The position numbers and the translations under genes are program-made. A DNA stretch of 64,000 nt from Nitrospirales bacterium (lineage in GTDB: Bacteria > Nitrospirota > Nitrospiria > Nitrospirales > UBA8639), in contig JALDRJ010000002.1 of NCBI GenBank assembly GCA_031315865.1, positions 1,958,001-2,022,000 of the forward strand, read 5' to 3'. Under the pieces are notes generated by a model. It was not told the DNA's origin. It made no database searches and saw only the letters and a program-made list of their open reading frames with translations. Positions 43,222 to 51,413 of the stretch are shown piece by piece. Positions within the stretch are counted from its first letter, which is position 1. Each line of letters begins with the position of its first letter.

Positions 43222-43470
43222 CTACCCTGTAATCTTTCGATACCCAAACAGTAAGAGCAGTGCTCCGCCGATGGCGATGCCAAAACTCCGTAAGTCAAAC
43301 CCGGAGATATCCCCATAGCCCAATGACGTGCTGATTCCTCCGCCGACTACCGCTCCGGCAATGCCGATTAAGATTGTGATGATAAACCCGCCAGGGTCTT
43401 TCCCCGGCATGAGAATTTTAGCCAAGATCCCGGCGATGAGACCAAAAAATATCCACGAGAGAATGCCCAT
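43222..43470 (-). CDS. GlsB/YeaQ/YmgE family stress-response membrane protein
   Basis: An 82-aa integral membrane protein with three hydrophobic glycine-rich segments (WIFFGLIAGILAKILMPGKD, GFIITILIGIAGAVVGG, AIGGALLLLFGY), matching the small transglycosylase-associated (GlsB/YeaQ) family. AGGAGAAG precedes the ATG on the minus strand. Family members are general-stress induced; the molecular function is unknown. It forms a minus-strand run with a DUF2959 lipoprotein and a DUF2780-like protein. Confidence 0.9.
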   Translation of the reverse strand: MGILSWIFFGLIAGILAKILMPGKDPGGFIITILIGIAGAVVGGGISTSLGYGDISGFDLRSFGIAIGGALLLLFGYRKITG

Positions 43471-43517
43471 ATCACTTCTCCTGGTAGATGGAAGTGGCGA
43501 AGTGCTCTGCGTATCAG

Positions 43518-44186
43518 CTATTGCTCCTTCGCCATCGTGGTAATAAACGAGTCGGCTTCTTTAATCGAAGCCTCCATATCCTTGATGAGCGAGGTGATGT
43601 CACTTTCGACCGCGACCAGCTCGTCTTTCAATGACGCGATCGCCTTGGCGTTAAGATTATGCTTTAGGAACAACACTTGATCTTTAAACGATGCCATGAC
43701 GGGGTCCATCTTTTTTTCCGCACGTTTCATGGCTTTGATCAGTTGAGCATATTGTTTGCGAGTCTGATCCAGTTTTTGTTGGCTCGTACGACGTAAGTTG
43801 GCGTTCGAGTATTCCTGAAGCTCGGCTTCCCATTCAGCGAACAGGGCTTCAGAGACATCCTCAACTGACGCGACTCGATTATGAACGGCCTGCGCCTTGG
43901 CTTCGCTCTGTTCGTATTCGGCGCTCAGCTTGTCATACTTTTCCTGCAGATCGCCGCCTTTAAAGTTCAACACCGACGAAAAACGTTCTAAGGCTGATTT
44001 GAATTGTTCCTTCGCTTCGGACTGGGCGTCACGAGCTTTCTCGACATCGGAAACAAGAATGTCCCGTTTGTGATAACCGATTTTCTCCATGGCTTCGTAA
44101 TATACGGTTTGACAACCCATGATGGTGAGCACCATGACGCACACGAAGTAGAAGCGGAGGATGCTTGGCAGCTGACGTGTTTCCAT
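43518..44186 (-). CDS. DUF2959 lipoprotein
   Basis: A 222-aa protein with lipobox LTIMGCQT and a long helical, coiled-coil-rich body (residues 45-220), as in DUF2959. Nearby features are YEAMEKIGYHKRDILVSDVEKARDAQ. ATG 44186 is chosen because AGGAGA lies upstream and the signal peptide then has a usual length; the longer frame to 44276 adds 30 implausible residues. The family is found in marine and stress-associated clusters; function unknown. Confidence 0.85.
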   Translation of the reverse strand: METRQLPSILRFYFVCVMVLTIMGCQTVYYEAMEKIGYHKRDILVSDVEKARDAQSEAKEQFKSALERFSSVLNFKGGDLQEKYDKLSAEYEQSEAKAQAVHNRVASVEDVSEALFAEWEAELQEYSNANLRRTSQQKLDQTRKQYAQLIKAMKRAEKKMDPVMASFKDQVLFLKHNLNAKAIASLKDELVAVESDITSLIKDMEASIKEADSFITTMAKEQ

Positions 44187-44292
44187 GAATGAAAGTCTCC
44201 TGGGAAGATAAACGAATGCAATCGTCGCCGTTGCATTCACGTAGTCGCGGTCGCTGTTTCCTGATCGACAAGGCATCTGGGGTGGTGCTGTG

Positions 44293-44709
44293 CTAGGAAT
44301 AAGTGCTGATGACCTTTTCGAGCAGGCCTTTTAGACTGTCTCCACCCTGTTTCTGGACGTATTCCAGGACTTGAGGAACAAATTTTCCGATCATTTCTGA
44401 ATCAAGACCCAGTTTCGAAAACCCACCGGCTAAGGCCGCCAGTGATCCGAGTCCACCGACATTTCCTCCCAGGCTGGACGCAATGCCGCCCAAGATACCC
44501 ATCACGCCTCCTCCACCTTCTCCCCCGCCGCCAGTCGAAGGCGCTGCGCTCATGAGATCGCTAATGCCGGGTATGGCGTTGGCAATTTGTTGGAAATCGC
44601 CAGCTTCAAGTTTTTCTTTGGCGAGATTAAACAGCATGCCGGCTCCACCTTTGGCTTGATCCTCGGTTACGCCTAAATTACTCACTAATTGTTGAATGAG
44701 TTCCATCAT
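44293..44709 (-). CDS. DUF2780-like glycine-rich protein
   Basis: A 138-aa protein with an N-terminal helical part (MELIQQLVSNLGVTEDQAKGG), a central Gly-rich linker (STGGGGEGGGGVMGILGG) and a helical C-terminus (DSEMIGKFVPQVLEYVQKQG), matching the DUF2780 pattern. AAGGAGG precedes the first of two consecutive ATGs. No signal peptide is visible. It belongs with the two stress-type genes downstream. Confidence 0.8.
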   Translation of the reverse strand: MMELIQQLVSNLGVTEDQAKGGAGMLFNLAKEKLEAGDFQQIANAIPGISDLMSAAPSTGGGGEGGGGVMGILGGIASSLGGNVGGLGSLAALAGGFSKLGLDSEMIGKFVPQVLEYVQKQGGDSLKGLLEKVISTYS

Positions 44710-44783
44710 AATGGCCTCCTTTGGAATACCACGATATAGAGGGGGTCATGAACGTTAACAGAGAGGGTGACCGGTATTGTAAG

Positions 44784-47243
44784 CTATTTCCAGGCTGGAG
44801 TCATGTCTCCAGACGAATCCTGCCAGAAGGGGACCCAAGCAAGAGCCAGAAGCTTGATGGAGATATTGGTTTTTGTCGGACGAATTGAGATGGATTCAAG
44901 AGCGCCGGCATCTTCTTCCCATTTTGCTGCAAGCTGGCTCTTGTCCTTTTGAAATTGAGCATCGAGCGCGAGCATGCGTTCTCGTAGGGCCTCAACGGTA
45001 TCACCAGCCCGCGCGACGTCTTTGGCTTCCTTCATGGACCGGCCAAGGCCTCGAATCGCCGTCGTGGCCTGTCCCATCGATGAACGGCTTACGGTTTTCC
45101 TTCCCAAAAAAACCGATAAGAGCGTCGCGCCGAAGGAAATGGCCGTTTGCATTTTTTGTTGTTTCGCCTGTTCGGCCTCCCGCTCGACCGCTTGTTCCGC
45201 ACGGCGAATCTGCTCTTCCAGCGCTGCGATCTTGGGCGCATACTTTCTTCGCAGTTGTTCGATGTCTTCATCGCGTTGTTCATGGGCGAGTTGTTGGACG
45301 CGAATGCGAAAATCCCGTTCCGATTCATCAGGTTCTGAAACGGTGTTGAGAGGAGGACTTTTCCAGAGTTCAAGGGTCTTATTCCGGTACACCCAATCTT
45401 TAAGCGCCTTTTCCCACTTCTTGTACTGTTGGACCTGACCGGCCGCTGAAGCCGTGGGAGAATACCTGACGTGATCCTCTGGCGACTTCTCAAGATCGTC
45501 GAGGTCAATCTCTGTTTCTTCCATTTCATTCCAGTCCACCGGAAGAGGATCGTCCGTGATCGGAACCAACCCCGTGAGTTCTCGTAACACGTCTACGTTG
45601 GTCTTGGATTGCAAGTAGTGAATCGACGCAGACCCCAATAAGCGCGGTTGATAGACGAGTGAACCGTCTTCCGGCTGCGAGCAGCGAGTGGGGAGATACA
45701 ACTGGAGGATCTCCGAAGGCAAGATGGGTGGTTGGGAGGTTCCGAATTCTTCCCCAGAGGCAGCAGATCGCGTTGGCGTCGGCTGATCGGAAGCAGGCTC
45801 AGCGAATTGTTCTCCCGTGGAAAGTTGAGCCTTGTACGGGTCCATCAACATTTTGACCTGCGATCTGGTCAGCGGCCCACGCAAGTACGAAAGCGCCCAT
45901 CGGGTCTCAAAAATTTCTGGAGCGTCTTCGTGAACGTTGTTCATCAGAAAAACACGATTGCCCAATCGTGAAAGGGTTCGCTCCATCTGTTTACGATTCA
46001 TGGTCTTCCCAGCCTCAGAGGCGGCTCCTTCCAAGCCATCCAGAACACGGGCCATATCCCGCTCGGTCTGCAAGCGTCCGATGAACCACGTACCGGCGTT
46101 GCCGAGACCCTTGTAATCGAGGTCTACGGGGTTCTGGGTCGCTAGAACGGTTCCCACGCCGAAGGCGCGGGCTTGTTTGAGTAATGTCAGCAGCGGGGCC
46201 TTGGATGGTGGATTCTTCACCGGCGGAAAGTACCCGAACACTTCATCCATGTAGACAAGGGCGCGAAGACTCGTGGTTCCTGACTGCGTTCGCATCCAAC
46301 TCACCATTTGACTCAACAGCAGTGTGACGATGAACATCCGCTCGGTGTCACTGAGGTGCGCGATCGAGAAAATCGCCATGCGGGGTTTGCCATCAGGGGT
46401 GTAGAGTAATTGATCGATGTCCAGGGGCTGGCCTTCAAGCCATGTCGAAAATCCAGGGGCGCCCAATAGATTGTTGAACCGCATGGCGAGCGCAAAGCGA
46501 TCTTTAGCCGGGAAAAATGCCTCGACATCCAGGATGCCGACTTTTTTGACGGGTGGATTCTGGATGTGACCGATGAGCTGCGCGAGGTCAAGGTCGTGGC
46601 CTTGAGCCCAGACATGTTTGAGGATGGTCGAAAGCAGGATATGCTCGCGGCTTTGCAGTGGATCAGCCTCGATGCCGATGAGGCTCAGGAGGCTGGTCGC
46701 CGTCGAACTCAGCCGTTCGCTGAGGAGTTCCGTGTCTTCCAGGATAGCCGGTGAAGGCGCCGCGAAAGACTTCAGGATCGAAATCGGGAGTCCTGCCGTG
46801 CTCCCCGGCGTGTACACGGCAAAGTCAGCAGCCTTGCGCAAACGTGCGATGCGTTCTCCGCTTTGTTGCCAGTAACGCAGCCCGTTCTTCCATTTCTCAG
46901 CTTCTTGTTGCGCATATTCGACTCGCGACAATCCTTTTTTTTGCGCGTCCTCTTCATTGACCCATGGCTCAAAGTCTTGTCCCCGCAGTTTCGGAAACGT
47001 CAGAAGCAGATTCGAGAGATCGCCTTTGGGGTCGATGATGAGAGCGGGGATGCCGTCGATGGCGGCTTCTTCGAGTAAGCCGATGCACAGGCCCGTTTTT
47101 CCACTGCCAGTCATGCCCACGCACACCGCATGAGTGACGAGATCTTTCGAGTCGTACATCGTGAGCCCTGGTCTGGGCTCTTTCTGTTCCAAATCGTACG
47201 GGCGCCCGAGATAGAACGCGCCCAATTTCTCAAACTCTTGCAT
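44784..47243 (-). CDS. HerA/VirB4-like ATPase (ATP-binding protein, DUF853-like)
   Basis: About 819 aa with the HerA-like core: Walker A GMTGSGKTGLCIGLL near residue 43, IDPKGDLSNL, a Walker B region LRALVYMDEVFGYFPP and an Arg-finger-like DMARVLDG. The C-terminal third contains a long charged helical region (about 640-740) and ends in an ATPase-associated segment. ATG 47243 is preferred (AAAGGA eight bases upstream) to the TTG at 47300. Related proteins process or pump DNA or regulate conflict systems; the role here is unknown. No NurA nuclease gene is adjacent. Confidence 0.85.
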   Translation of the reverse strand: MQEFEKLGAFYLGRPYDLEQKEPRPGLTMYDSKDLVTHAVCVGMTGSGKTGLCIGLLEEAAIDGIPALIIDPKGDLSNLLLTFPKLRGQDFEPWVNEEDAQKKGLSRVEYAQQEAEKWKNGLRYWQQSGERIARLRKAADFAVYTPGSTAGLPISILKSFAAPSPAILEDTELLSERLSSTATSLLSLIGIEADPLQSREHILLSTILKHVWAQGHDLDLAQLIGHIQNPPVKKVGILDVEAFFPAKDRFALAMRFNNLLGAPGFSTWLEGQPLDIDQLLYTPDGKPRMAIFSIAHLSDTERMFIVTLLLSQMVSWMRTQSGTTSLRALVYMDEVFGYFPPVKNPPSKAPLLTLLKQARAFGVGTVLATQNPVDLDYKGLGNAGTWFIGRLQTERDMARVLDGLEGAASEAGKTMNRKQMERTLSRLGNRVFLMNNVHEDAPEIFETRWALSYLRGPLTRSQVKMLMDPYKAQLSTGEQFAEPASDQPTPTRSAASGEEFGTSQPPILPSEILQLYLPTRCSQPEDGSLVYQPRLLGSASIHYLQSKTNVDVLRELTGLVPITDDPLPVDWNEMEETEIDLDDLEKSPEDHVRYSPTASAAGQVQQYKKWEKALKDWVYRNKTLELWKSPPLNTVSEPDESERDFRIRVQQLAHEQRDEDIEQLRRKYAPKIAALEEQIRRAEQAVEREAEQAKQQKMQTAISFGATLLSVFLGRKTVSRSSMGQATTAIRGLGRSMKEAKDVARAGDTVEALRERMLALDAQFQKDKSQLAAKWEEDAGALESISIRPTKTNISIKLLALAWVPFWQDSSGDMTPAWK

Positions 47244-47353
47244 GCCTTGAATCCTTTCGCCGACGTTCTTGGATGTTGGAGGGGATGCGGGTTTCGCCAA
47301 TGTTCGCTACGGCAGATGCATTCCATCATAACTAAAGATGAATTCTCAACTTG

Positions 47354-47631
47354 GACACCTATCATCGAGATGTTGGAAGGTTGAAGTCGCCAATGGAAGT
47401 GTGGCCGTGGGTTGCTTTTGTGACGTGGCACAATCGTGTCCAAGGACACCTATCATCGAGATGTCGGAAGGGTGAAGCTGTCAACGAAAGTCTGGCTGTG
47501 AGTGGCTTGCTCGACGTGGCACGATCGTGTCCAAGGACACCTATCATCGAGATGTCGGAAGGGTGAAGCTGTCAACGAAAGTCTGGCTGTGAGTGGCTTG
47601 CTCGACGTGGCACGATCGTGTCCAAGGACAC
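47354..47631. repeat. 91-bp tandem repeat, three units plus a partial unit
   Basis: Unit 1 is 47354-47443 (90 bp, diverged), unit 2 47444-47534 and unit 3 47535-47625 (identical, 91 bp), then a partial start of unit 4. Each unit begins GGACACC. At each junction GTGTCC-AA-GGACAC forms a near-perfect 14-bp palindrome (47436, 47527, 47618). It occupies the gap between the HerA-like ATPase and the toxin-antitoxin pair. No repeat/spacer alternation is present. Confidence 0.95.
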
Positions 47632-47734
47632 CTAAGGTTGTGCAGAAAATGTGAGTCAATGAATCATGCAAATAAGCGTAGTCCGAAAGATACAGGAAAA
47701 GGCATGCAGGCCTGATATCGTGGCAAATCTCTAT

Positions 47735-47754
47735 TAGTCATATTATAATGACTA
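47735..47754 (+). promoter_or_regulatory. promoter -10 within a palindromic operator of the toxin-antitoxin genes
   Basis: TAGTCATATTATAATGACTA (7-bp arms TAGTCAT / ATGACTA around ATTATA) contains a perfect -10 TATAAT at 47744-47749. The antitoxin gene begins 33 bp downstream. Phd/VapB-type antitoxins repress their own promoter by binding such inverted repeats, so this is a likely autoregulatory operator. Confidence 0.75.
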
Positions 47755-47786
47755 GTATGGTCAAATAAATTCGTAAGGAGCGTAGG

Positions 47787-48080
47787 ATGAAAACCACACC
47801 GGTGTCTGAGTTAAAAGCTAGGTTAAGTGAACAGCTCTCTAGAGTAAAAGCAGGAGAAGAAGTCATTGTAACAGAGCGGGGTAAACCGATTGCGAAAATC
47901 GTTCCTCTTGATGTTGGGAAACTCGGTCTATCCGCCCGTGTATCGACATTAGCCAGAGATGGGCTTATTCGGCTAGGTGCCGGAAAGATTCCGAAAGATG
48001 TGTGGAAACTTCCCCGTCCTCTCGATAAACGTGGTCATGGGTTGAAAGCTCTTTTGAACGAACGAGAGGAGGGACGATGA
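47787..48080 (+). CDS. Phd-type antitoxin
   Basis: A 97-aa protein with the Phd/YefM DNA-binding N-terminus (VSELKARLSEQLSRVKAGEEVIVTERGKPIAKIVPLD). The C-terminal half, which should neutralise the toxin, ends in a charged segment. GGAGCG precedes the ATG. The last four bases overlap the toxin start (ATGA), as usual for toxin-antitoxin pairs. It probably represses its own promoter at the palindrome upstream. Confidence 0.92.
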   Translation: MKTTPVSELKARLSEQLSRVKAGEEVIVTERGKPIAKIVPLDVGKLGLSARVSTLARDGLIRLGAGKIPKDVWKLPRPLDKRGHGLKALLNEREEGR

Positions 48081-48499
48081 AATTTTGGGATACCTCTGCG
48101 TTACTTCCCTTATGTCTGAAGGAGCCTTGGACGGTTCAAGTGAAAAAACTGATCGAACGGGATGACGATGTGGTGGCCTGGTGGGGATCTCTCGTTGAAG
48201 GATATTCAGCATTTGCCCGTCTTCGCCGTGAAGAGGTATTAACGGAGAAGGAGGAGCTTCAGTCACGGCAGATTCTTAGTCGTTTAGCAGATCTGTGGAC
48301 AGAAGTTCGGCCGAGTAACCCTGTTCGCGATCAGGCTGGTCGTGCGTTACTTCTTCACCCCCTACAAGCGGCAGATGCATTACAATTGGCTGCGGCTTTA
48401 GTTTGGTCTGGCCACCAAACTGCGAATGTAGAGTTTGTCTGTTTAGATCATCGATTGCGCGAAGCTGCGTATCGAGAAGGGTTTCAGGTTCTCCCATAA
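48077..48499 (+). CDS. VapC-type PIN-domain ribonuclease toxin
   Basis: A 140-aa PIN-domain protein. The acidic catalytic residues are visible: D5 (FWDTSALL), E41 (GSLVEGYSAF), D100 (QAADALQL) and D124 (VCLDHRLRE). Members cleave tRNA or rRNA and arrest growth until neutralised. It overlaps the antitoxin gene by 4 bp. All four acidic positions are intact, so the toxin is probably active. Confidence 0.92.
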   Translation: MKFWDTSALLPLCLKEPWTVQVKKLIERDDDVVAWWGSLVEGYSAFARLRREEVLTEKEELQSRQILSRLADLWTEVRPSNPVRDQAGRALLLHPLQAADALQLAAALVWSGHQTANVEFVCLDHRLREAAYREGFQVLP

Positions 48500-48505
48500 T
48501 CAGTA

Positions 48506-48523
48506 GTGGTTTCTAGAAACTAC
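48506..48523. terminator. hairpin between convergent vapC-type and yjbQ-type genes
   Basis: GTGGTTTC-TA-GAAACTAC is palindromic apart from one wobble pair. It lies in the 20-bp gap between convergent genes and may act as a shared terminator, though it has no T tract. Confidence 0.4.
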
Positions 48524-48936
48524 CCATCCTCAACATCTCGAATCACCGTACAGACAATTCGTCGCTCGGATCGCGGACCATCGAACTCACAAAAAAAGAT
48601 ATTCTGCCAGCGGGAGAGGCCGAGTTGCCCATCGATGATGGGAATGGTTTCTGAGGGGCCGACGAGTCCGGCTTTCAGATGCGCATCACCGTTCCCGTCT
48701 TGTGTGTCATGCAGCCATACGCCCGCTGGAATGAGCTTGCGAAGTAAATTCATCACATCTAGCGGGATGCTGTCGTCCCAGTTCTCCTGAATCATCATGG
48801 CTGCTGTCGCCCCTTGCGCGTACACATGCAGAATCCCCTGCTGCACGTCGCTTTCTTCAAGAATGGCACGCACCGAGGTCGTTATATCAATCAGTTCTTC
48901 ATGTTTGGTTGTTCGTAAGGTGATGAACTCGCGCAT
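48520..48936 (-). CDS. YjbQ family protein (UPF0047)
   Basis: A 138-aa protein with YjbQ family markers: GILHVYAQGATAAMMIQENWD and DAHLKAGLVGPSETIPI, then LGLSRWQNIFFCEFDGPR. Some family members have secondary thiamine phosphate synthase activity; the physiological role is unsettled. It is convergent with the vapC-type gene. Cytoplasmic, no signal peptide. Confidence 0.93.
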   Translation of the reverse strand: MREFITLRTTKHEELIDITTSVRAILEESDVQQGILHVYAQGATAAMMIQENWDDSIPLDVMNLLRKLIPAGVWLHDTQDGNGDAHLKAGLVGPSETIPIIDGQLGLSRWQNIFFCEFDGPRSERRIVCTVIRDVEDG

Positions 48937-49021
48937 AAAGAGAAAAGGGGGCTATCTGTTAAGATACAGAAACAGCATTCAAATTTCTGACAAATAATGA
49001 GTGTATGGCGTGGCGTATGGA

Positions 49022-49546
49022 TTATTCTGGGTCCAGCTGGTTAAGAAAATTCTCAACGGACTTTTTGAAAAGATAGATAGCTGTATCTTTAGGAGAAGCG
49101 GTAATCGCCCTTTCCACTGCCGCGACAATAGAAAACTTATCAATCCCGAAACGTCTGACAACATAATGCGCATCTTGAAGATCCTGATCGGTTCCGCGTC
49201 GAAGTTTTGAGACGATAAAATCTACGGGGTGTAAAAGCCTCAAGCGTATTCCTGCATCTTCATGCCAAACAGACGAGCGGTCTCGATATCCAGGTGGCAT
49301 GGCGACGATTGACCAGCCGGAAAAATTTTCACTCAAGTCAGCGGGAATCTGTTTTTTATGGAGAAAGTCTAAGAGCGACTCAAATTCTCCTATCAGCTCT
49401 CCATCGATATCAACCGTGGCTCGGTCCGAGTATCCATAGGCTTGAAGTGCAAGTCCTCCCACGAGAAGCAAGTCGACGGAATGCCCGGTCTGTCGATGAT
49501 ATTCGACGAAATACGGAAGAATGTGGCTAAGCGTGAGCGGCTGCAA
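49022..49546 (-). CDS. AbiEii/MNT-like nucleotidyltransferase
   Basis: A 174-aa protein with the minimal nucleotidyltransferase motif: LLLVGGLALQAYGYSDRATVDID, with the Gly-Gly pair at 30-31 and the metal-binding D46 and D48. This pattern is typical of AbiEii/DUF6036-type proteins that act as toxins or as tRNA/antitoxin-modifying enzymes. I place the start at TTG 49546, overlapping the preceding gene by 20 bp; a longer frame to 49732 would run through that gene. Paired with the 112-aa gene upstream it may form a toxin-antitoxin-like module. Confidence 0.78.
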   Translation of the reverse strand: MQPLTLSHILPYFVEYHRQTGHSVDLLLVGGLALQAYGYSDRATVDIDGELIGEFESLLDFLHKKQIPADLSENFSGWSIVAMPPGYRDRSSVWHEDAGIRLRLLHPVDFIVSKLRRGTDQDLQDAHYVVRRFGIDKFSIVAAVERAITASPKDTAIYLFKKSVENFLNQLDPE

Positions 49547-49865
49547 ATTGAAGCGCCTCGGCAAATACCCGATATTCCCGGTAATCGATAGGGTTGGCGT
49601 TATGTGGAAGCGGAGTCCGTGGAACCATCGAATCGACAAGTGTTCGATAGGTTGTGTACCAACGACAGGCTTTGTCGTGTGCCTGCTGAACTGCTGGATG
49701 ATTCTCCCATGGAGTAAGAGGTAGATGTTCATTCAGGAGAATTTCGATCCAAAGCAAGCGAAGAGCGCGTGGTGTATTCAGGACTTCTTCGATTGTGGAT
49801 AGGCCGGTGTACGCGGGCAGGATTTTCATCGCATAGTCCGATCGGGTGCTGTTAGGGGTGTCCAT
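49527..49865 (-). CDS. small protein of unknown function, upstream partner of the nucleotidyltransferase
   Basis: A 112-aa frame without a recognised domain. The N-terminal half is helical (TPRALRLLWIEILLNEHLPL) and the C-terminus ends FAEALQFAAAHA. Its 3' end overlaps the start of the nucleotidyltransferase, so they are co-translated. In AbiE-like and MNT/HEPN-like systems a small partner is the antitoxin or its counterpart, but this protein does not match one I can name. Confidence 0.65.
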   Translation of the reverse strand: MDTPNSTRSDYAMKILPAYTGLSTIEEVLNTPRALRLLWIEILLNEHLPLTPWENHPAVQQAHDKACRWYTTYRTLVDSMVPRTPLPHNANPIDYREYRVFAEALQFAAAHA

Positions 49866-49928
49866 AGATCAAGTCTATTGGAACGGGAAATTTTGATCAA
49901 GCTGACCACTTCGCGTATCGAGCTCTTG

Positions 49929-50069
49929 AGGATACATGGTTTCCAGTCTTGGAAAATCTCCGGGCTGGCCGGCTCGAAACAGGCGATCGCGTCGTCTCGA
50001 CATGGTGATCATGAAGGAGCCTTTGGCTGGAATCAGGCGCGCGTGCGACGTTCATGGGACCGGAAATGA
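49929..50069 (+). pseudogene. gene fragment related to the intact gene at 57934
   Basis: DNA shared with the intact copy at 58090-58200 and with the fragment at 50989: GGAAAATCTCCGGG, then GGCGATC...TCG, CGACATGG and AGCCTTTGGC in order. Translated, it reads SWKISGLAGSKQAIASSRHG then DHEGAFGW, matching KISGRACLKKAIQSYRHG and DHEEAFGW of the intact protein. The fragment ends after AFGW and abuts the 3' end of the minus-strand P460 gene. No signal peptide is present, so it is a truncated copy. Confidence 0.75.
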
Positions 50070-50092
50070 AGCGATCTGGATCGCCGATCAAA

Positions 50093-50683
50093 CTACTTCG
50101 GACGTGTCAAGCCGATATGGTGGCTGGCGAAGATATACTGCTGATCGGATGCATCTTCCTCATGACAGAACGAGCACTTGTCTCTGCCCTGAAGCGGTGA
50201 ATTCGTCTTATAGGGCTCCTTTTGGTGACCGTATTGGAAGTATCCCAAGTGACCAGCCTCCGCCGGAAAACGGCTGCTGTCCTTCACCAACACTGATAGC
50301 CCTGTGTAATAGTCCTCCGTCACGACGCCACCGCTGTTCGGATTATTCAACGCAACGAACTCCTTGGCAATGATAGTGCCTTCTGGCCATATACCGGTCT
50401 TCATATAGACATTGAATGCGTCGGGTTTCACGTAGATGTCGAGCATTTCGGCTGTTTTGGTCGGCTTGTGGTCGATGATGTTTGTCTTGCCCTTAGGTAA
50501 AAACGTTGATCCGACGTGCTGCCACTGACGGTAGCCGACGGGGAGGTCGAGTGATCCGTCTTCGTTGAACTTGACCATTTCGACCGTTCCATCCGTCGCC
50601 GAAACGAAGCCGAGCCCGCCAAGACTCAGTGTGAATACGGCTATCAGCGCTGTTACGAATAATGAAGTATGTCGTTCTTTCAT
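50093..50683 (-). CDS. cytochrome P460 family protein
   Basis: A 196-aa periplasmic haem protein. It has a Sec signal peptide (FSLGGLGFVSA-T), the P460-like beta-sheet core (VGYRQWQHVGSTFLPKGKTN, GIWPEGTIIAKEF) and a C-terminal CSFCH haem site (C170, C173, H174). Family members oxidise hydroxylamine or bind NO; in a nitrite oxidiser NO/hydroxylamine handling is plausible. The Lys that cross-links the haem cannot be confirmed by eye. GGAGGAA precedes the ATG. It is flanked by gene fragments. Confidence 0.92.
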   Translation of the reverse strand: MKERHTSLFVTALIAVFTLSLGGLGFVSATDGTVEMVKFNEDGSLDLPVGYRQWQHVGSTFLPKGKTNIIDHKPTKTAEMLDIYVKPDAFNVYMKTGIWPEGTIIAKEFVALNNPNSGGVVTEDYYTGLSVLVKDSSRFPAEAGHLGYFQYGHQKEPYKTNSPLQGRDKCSFCHEEDASDQQYIFASHHIGLTRPK

Positions 50684-50988
50684 CGATTCCTCCTCAATAA
50701 AAAACTATGGCTTGTGTGTTGGCCTTCCCTATGATTATCGGCTACGCAATCTCTTTTCTACTACCATCAATGAATCTGTTGCAAGTAGGTCGTCCAGATC
50801 TTTTTGCGATGGAAAGCCAGAAAACCTCAATAGCGTAGTGATTCTTGTTTTCTCGGGATCTTGGCAAGCTCCCACAGCTAGGTATATTTACCCTGACACT
50901 GCGCTGGGAGCCGCCGCACAAACGCTTCACAGTCTTTGGCTGCGGCATTGACGGCGATTTGCGTGGCTTATTACTTCACGTTTCTAGC
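50684..50988. other. intergenic region upstream of the P460 gene
   Basis: About 300 bp without a recognised gene. It must hold the P460 promoter. Frames here are short and lack ribosome-binding sites. Confidence 0.5.
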
Positions 50989-51230
50989 TCATGACGATGC
51001 ATGGTTTCAAGTCTTGGAAAATCTCCGGGAAGGTCTGCTTGGAACAGGCGATCGCATCGTCTCGACATGGGGATCATCGAGAAGCCTTTGGCAGGATTTC
51101 GGCCGGTGAATGTCATGATAGAGAATTGTACGTAAGACTGGAGCGGAACGCTAAAGAAGCATTGACGCATTTCTTATCTCACTACGAGGATGACCGTCGA
51201 CCAAGTGCGGGAGTGTGTGGCTCAGTGTGA
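50989..51230 (+). pseudogene. 5'-truncated copy of the gene at 57934
   Basis: The frame reads SWKISGKVCLEQAIASSRHG then DHREAFGRISAGECHDRELY and ALTHFLSHYEDD, which follows the intact protein from about residue 55 to its C-terminus (KISGRACLKKAIQ, AGECHDRQ, LEYVVKTYGHD). The N-terminal signal peptide and first half are missing, and the C-terminus runs on differently. A CRISPR-repeat-like palindrome follows 62 bp downstream. Confidence 0.75.
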
Positions 51231-51292
51231 GCGGAGCGCACAGAGCAGTTTCGTCCGATTCTGTGAATCTTCCGGAAAATATCACTCAAGAT

Positions 51293-51319
51293 GTTCCCCA
51301 CGGGCGTGGGGATGAACCG
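51293..51319 (+). repeat. solitary CRISPR-repeat-like palindrome, copy 1
   Basis: A 27-nt sequence: GTT, then arms CCCCACG and CGTGGGG around GG, then ATGAACCG. The pattern GTTCCCC-stem-GGGGATGAACCG is that of many type I-E CRISPR repeats. Only one unit is present here; there is no spacer array, leader or cas gene. A near-identical copy lies at 57876. The two are in the same orientation. Confidence 0.8.
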
Positions 51320-51413
51320 CAACTTGGCCAGAGCGATATTGCGTGAGTCACCACTCAACTCAAACGAGGTATAGACAACAGTCCGAATTGAGTGCAGTTT
51401 ATCGAATGCTGAC

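Noticed and set aside
47354-47631. Tandem repeat as a CRISPR array
   Set aside because: The 91-bp units are contiguous and identical over their whole length, with no spacer part.
49022-49732. 236-aa version of the nucleotidyltransferase
   Set aside because: The first 62 residues lie within the upstream gene in another frame and have no domain character.
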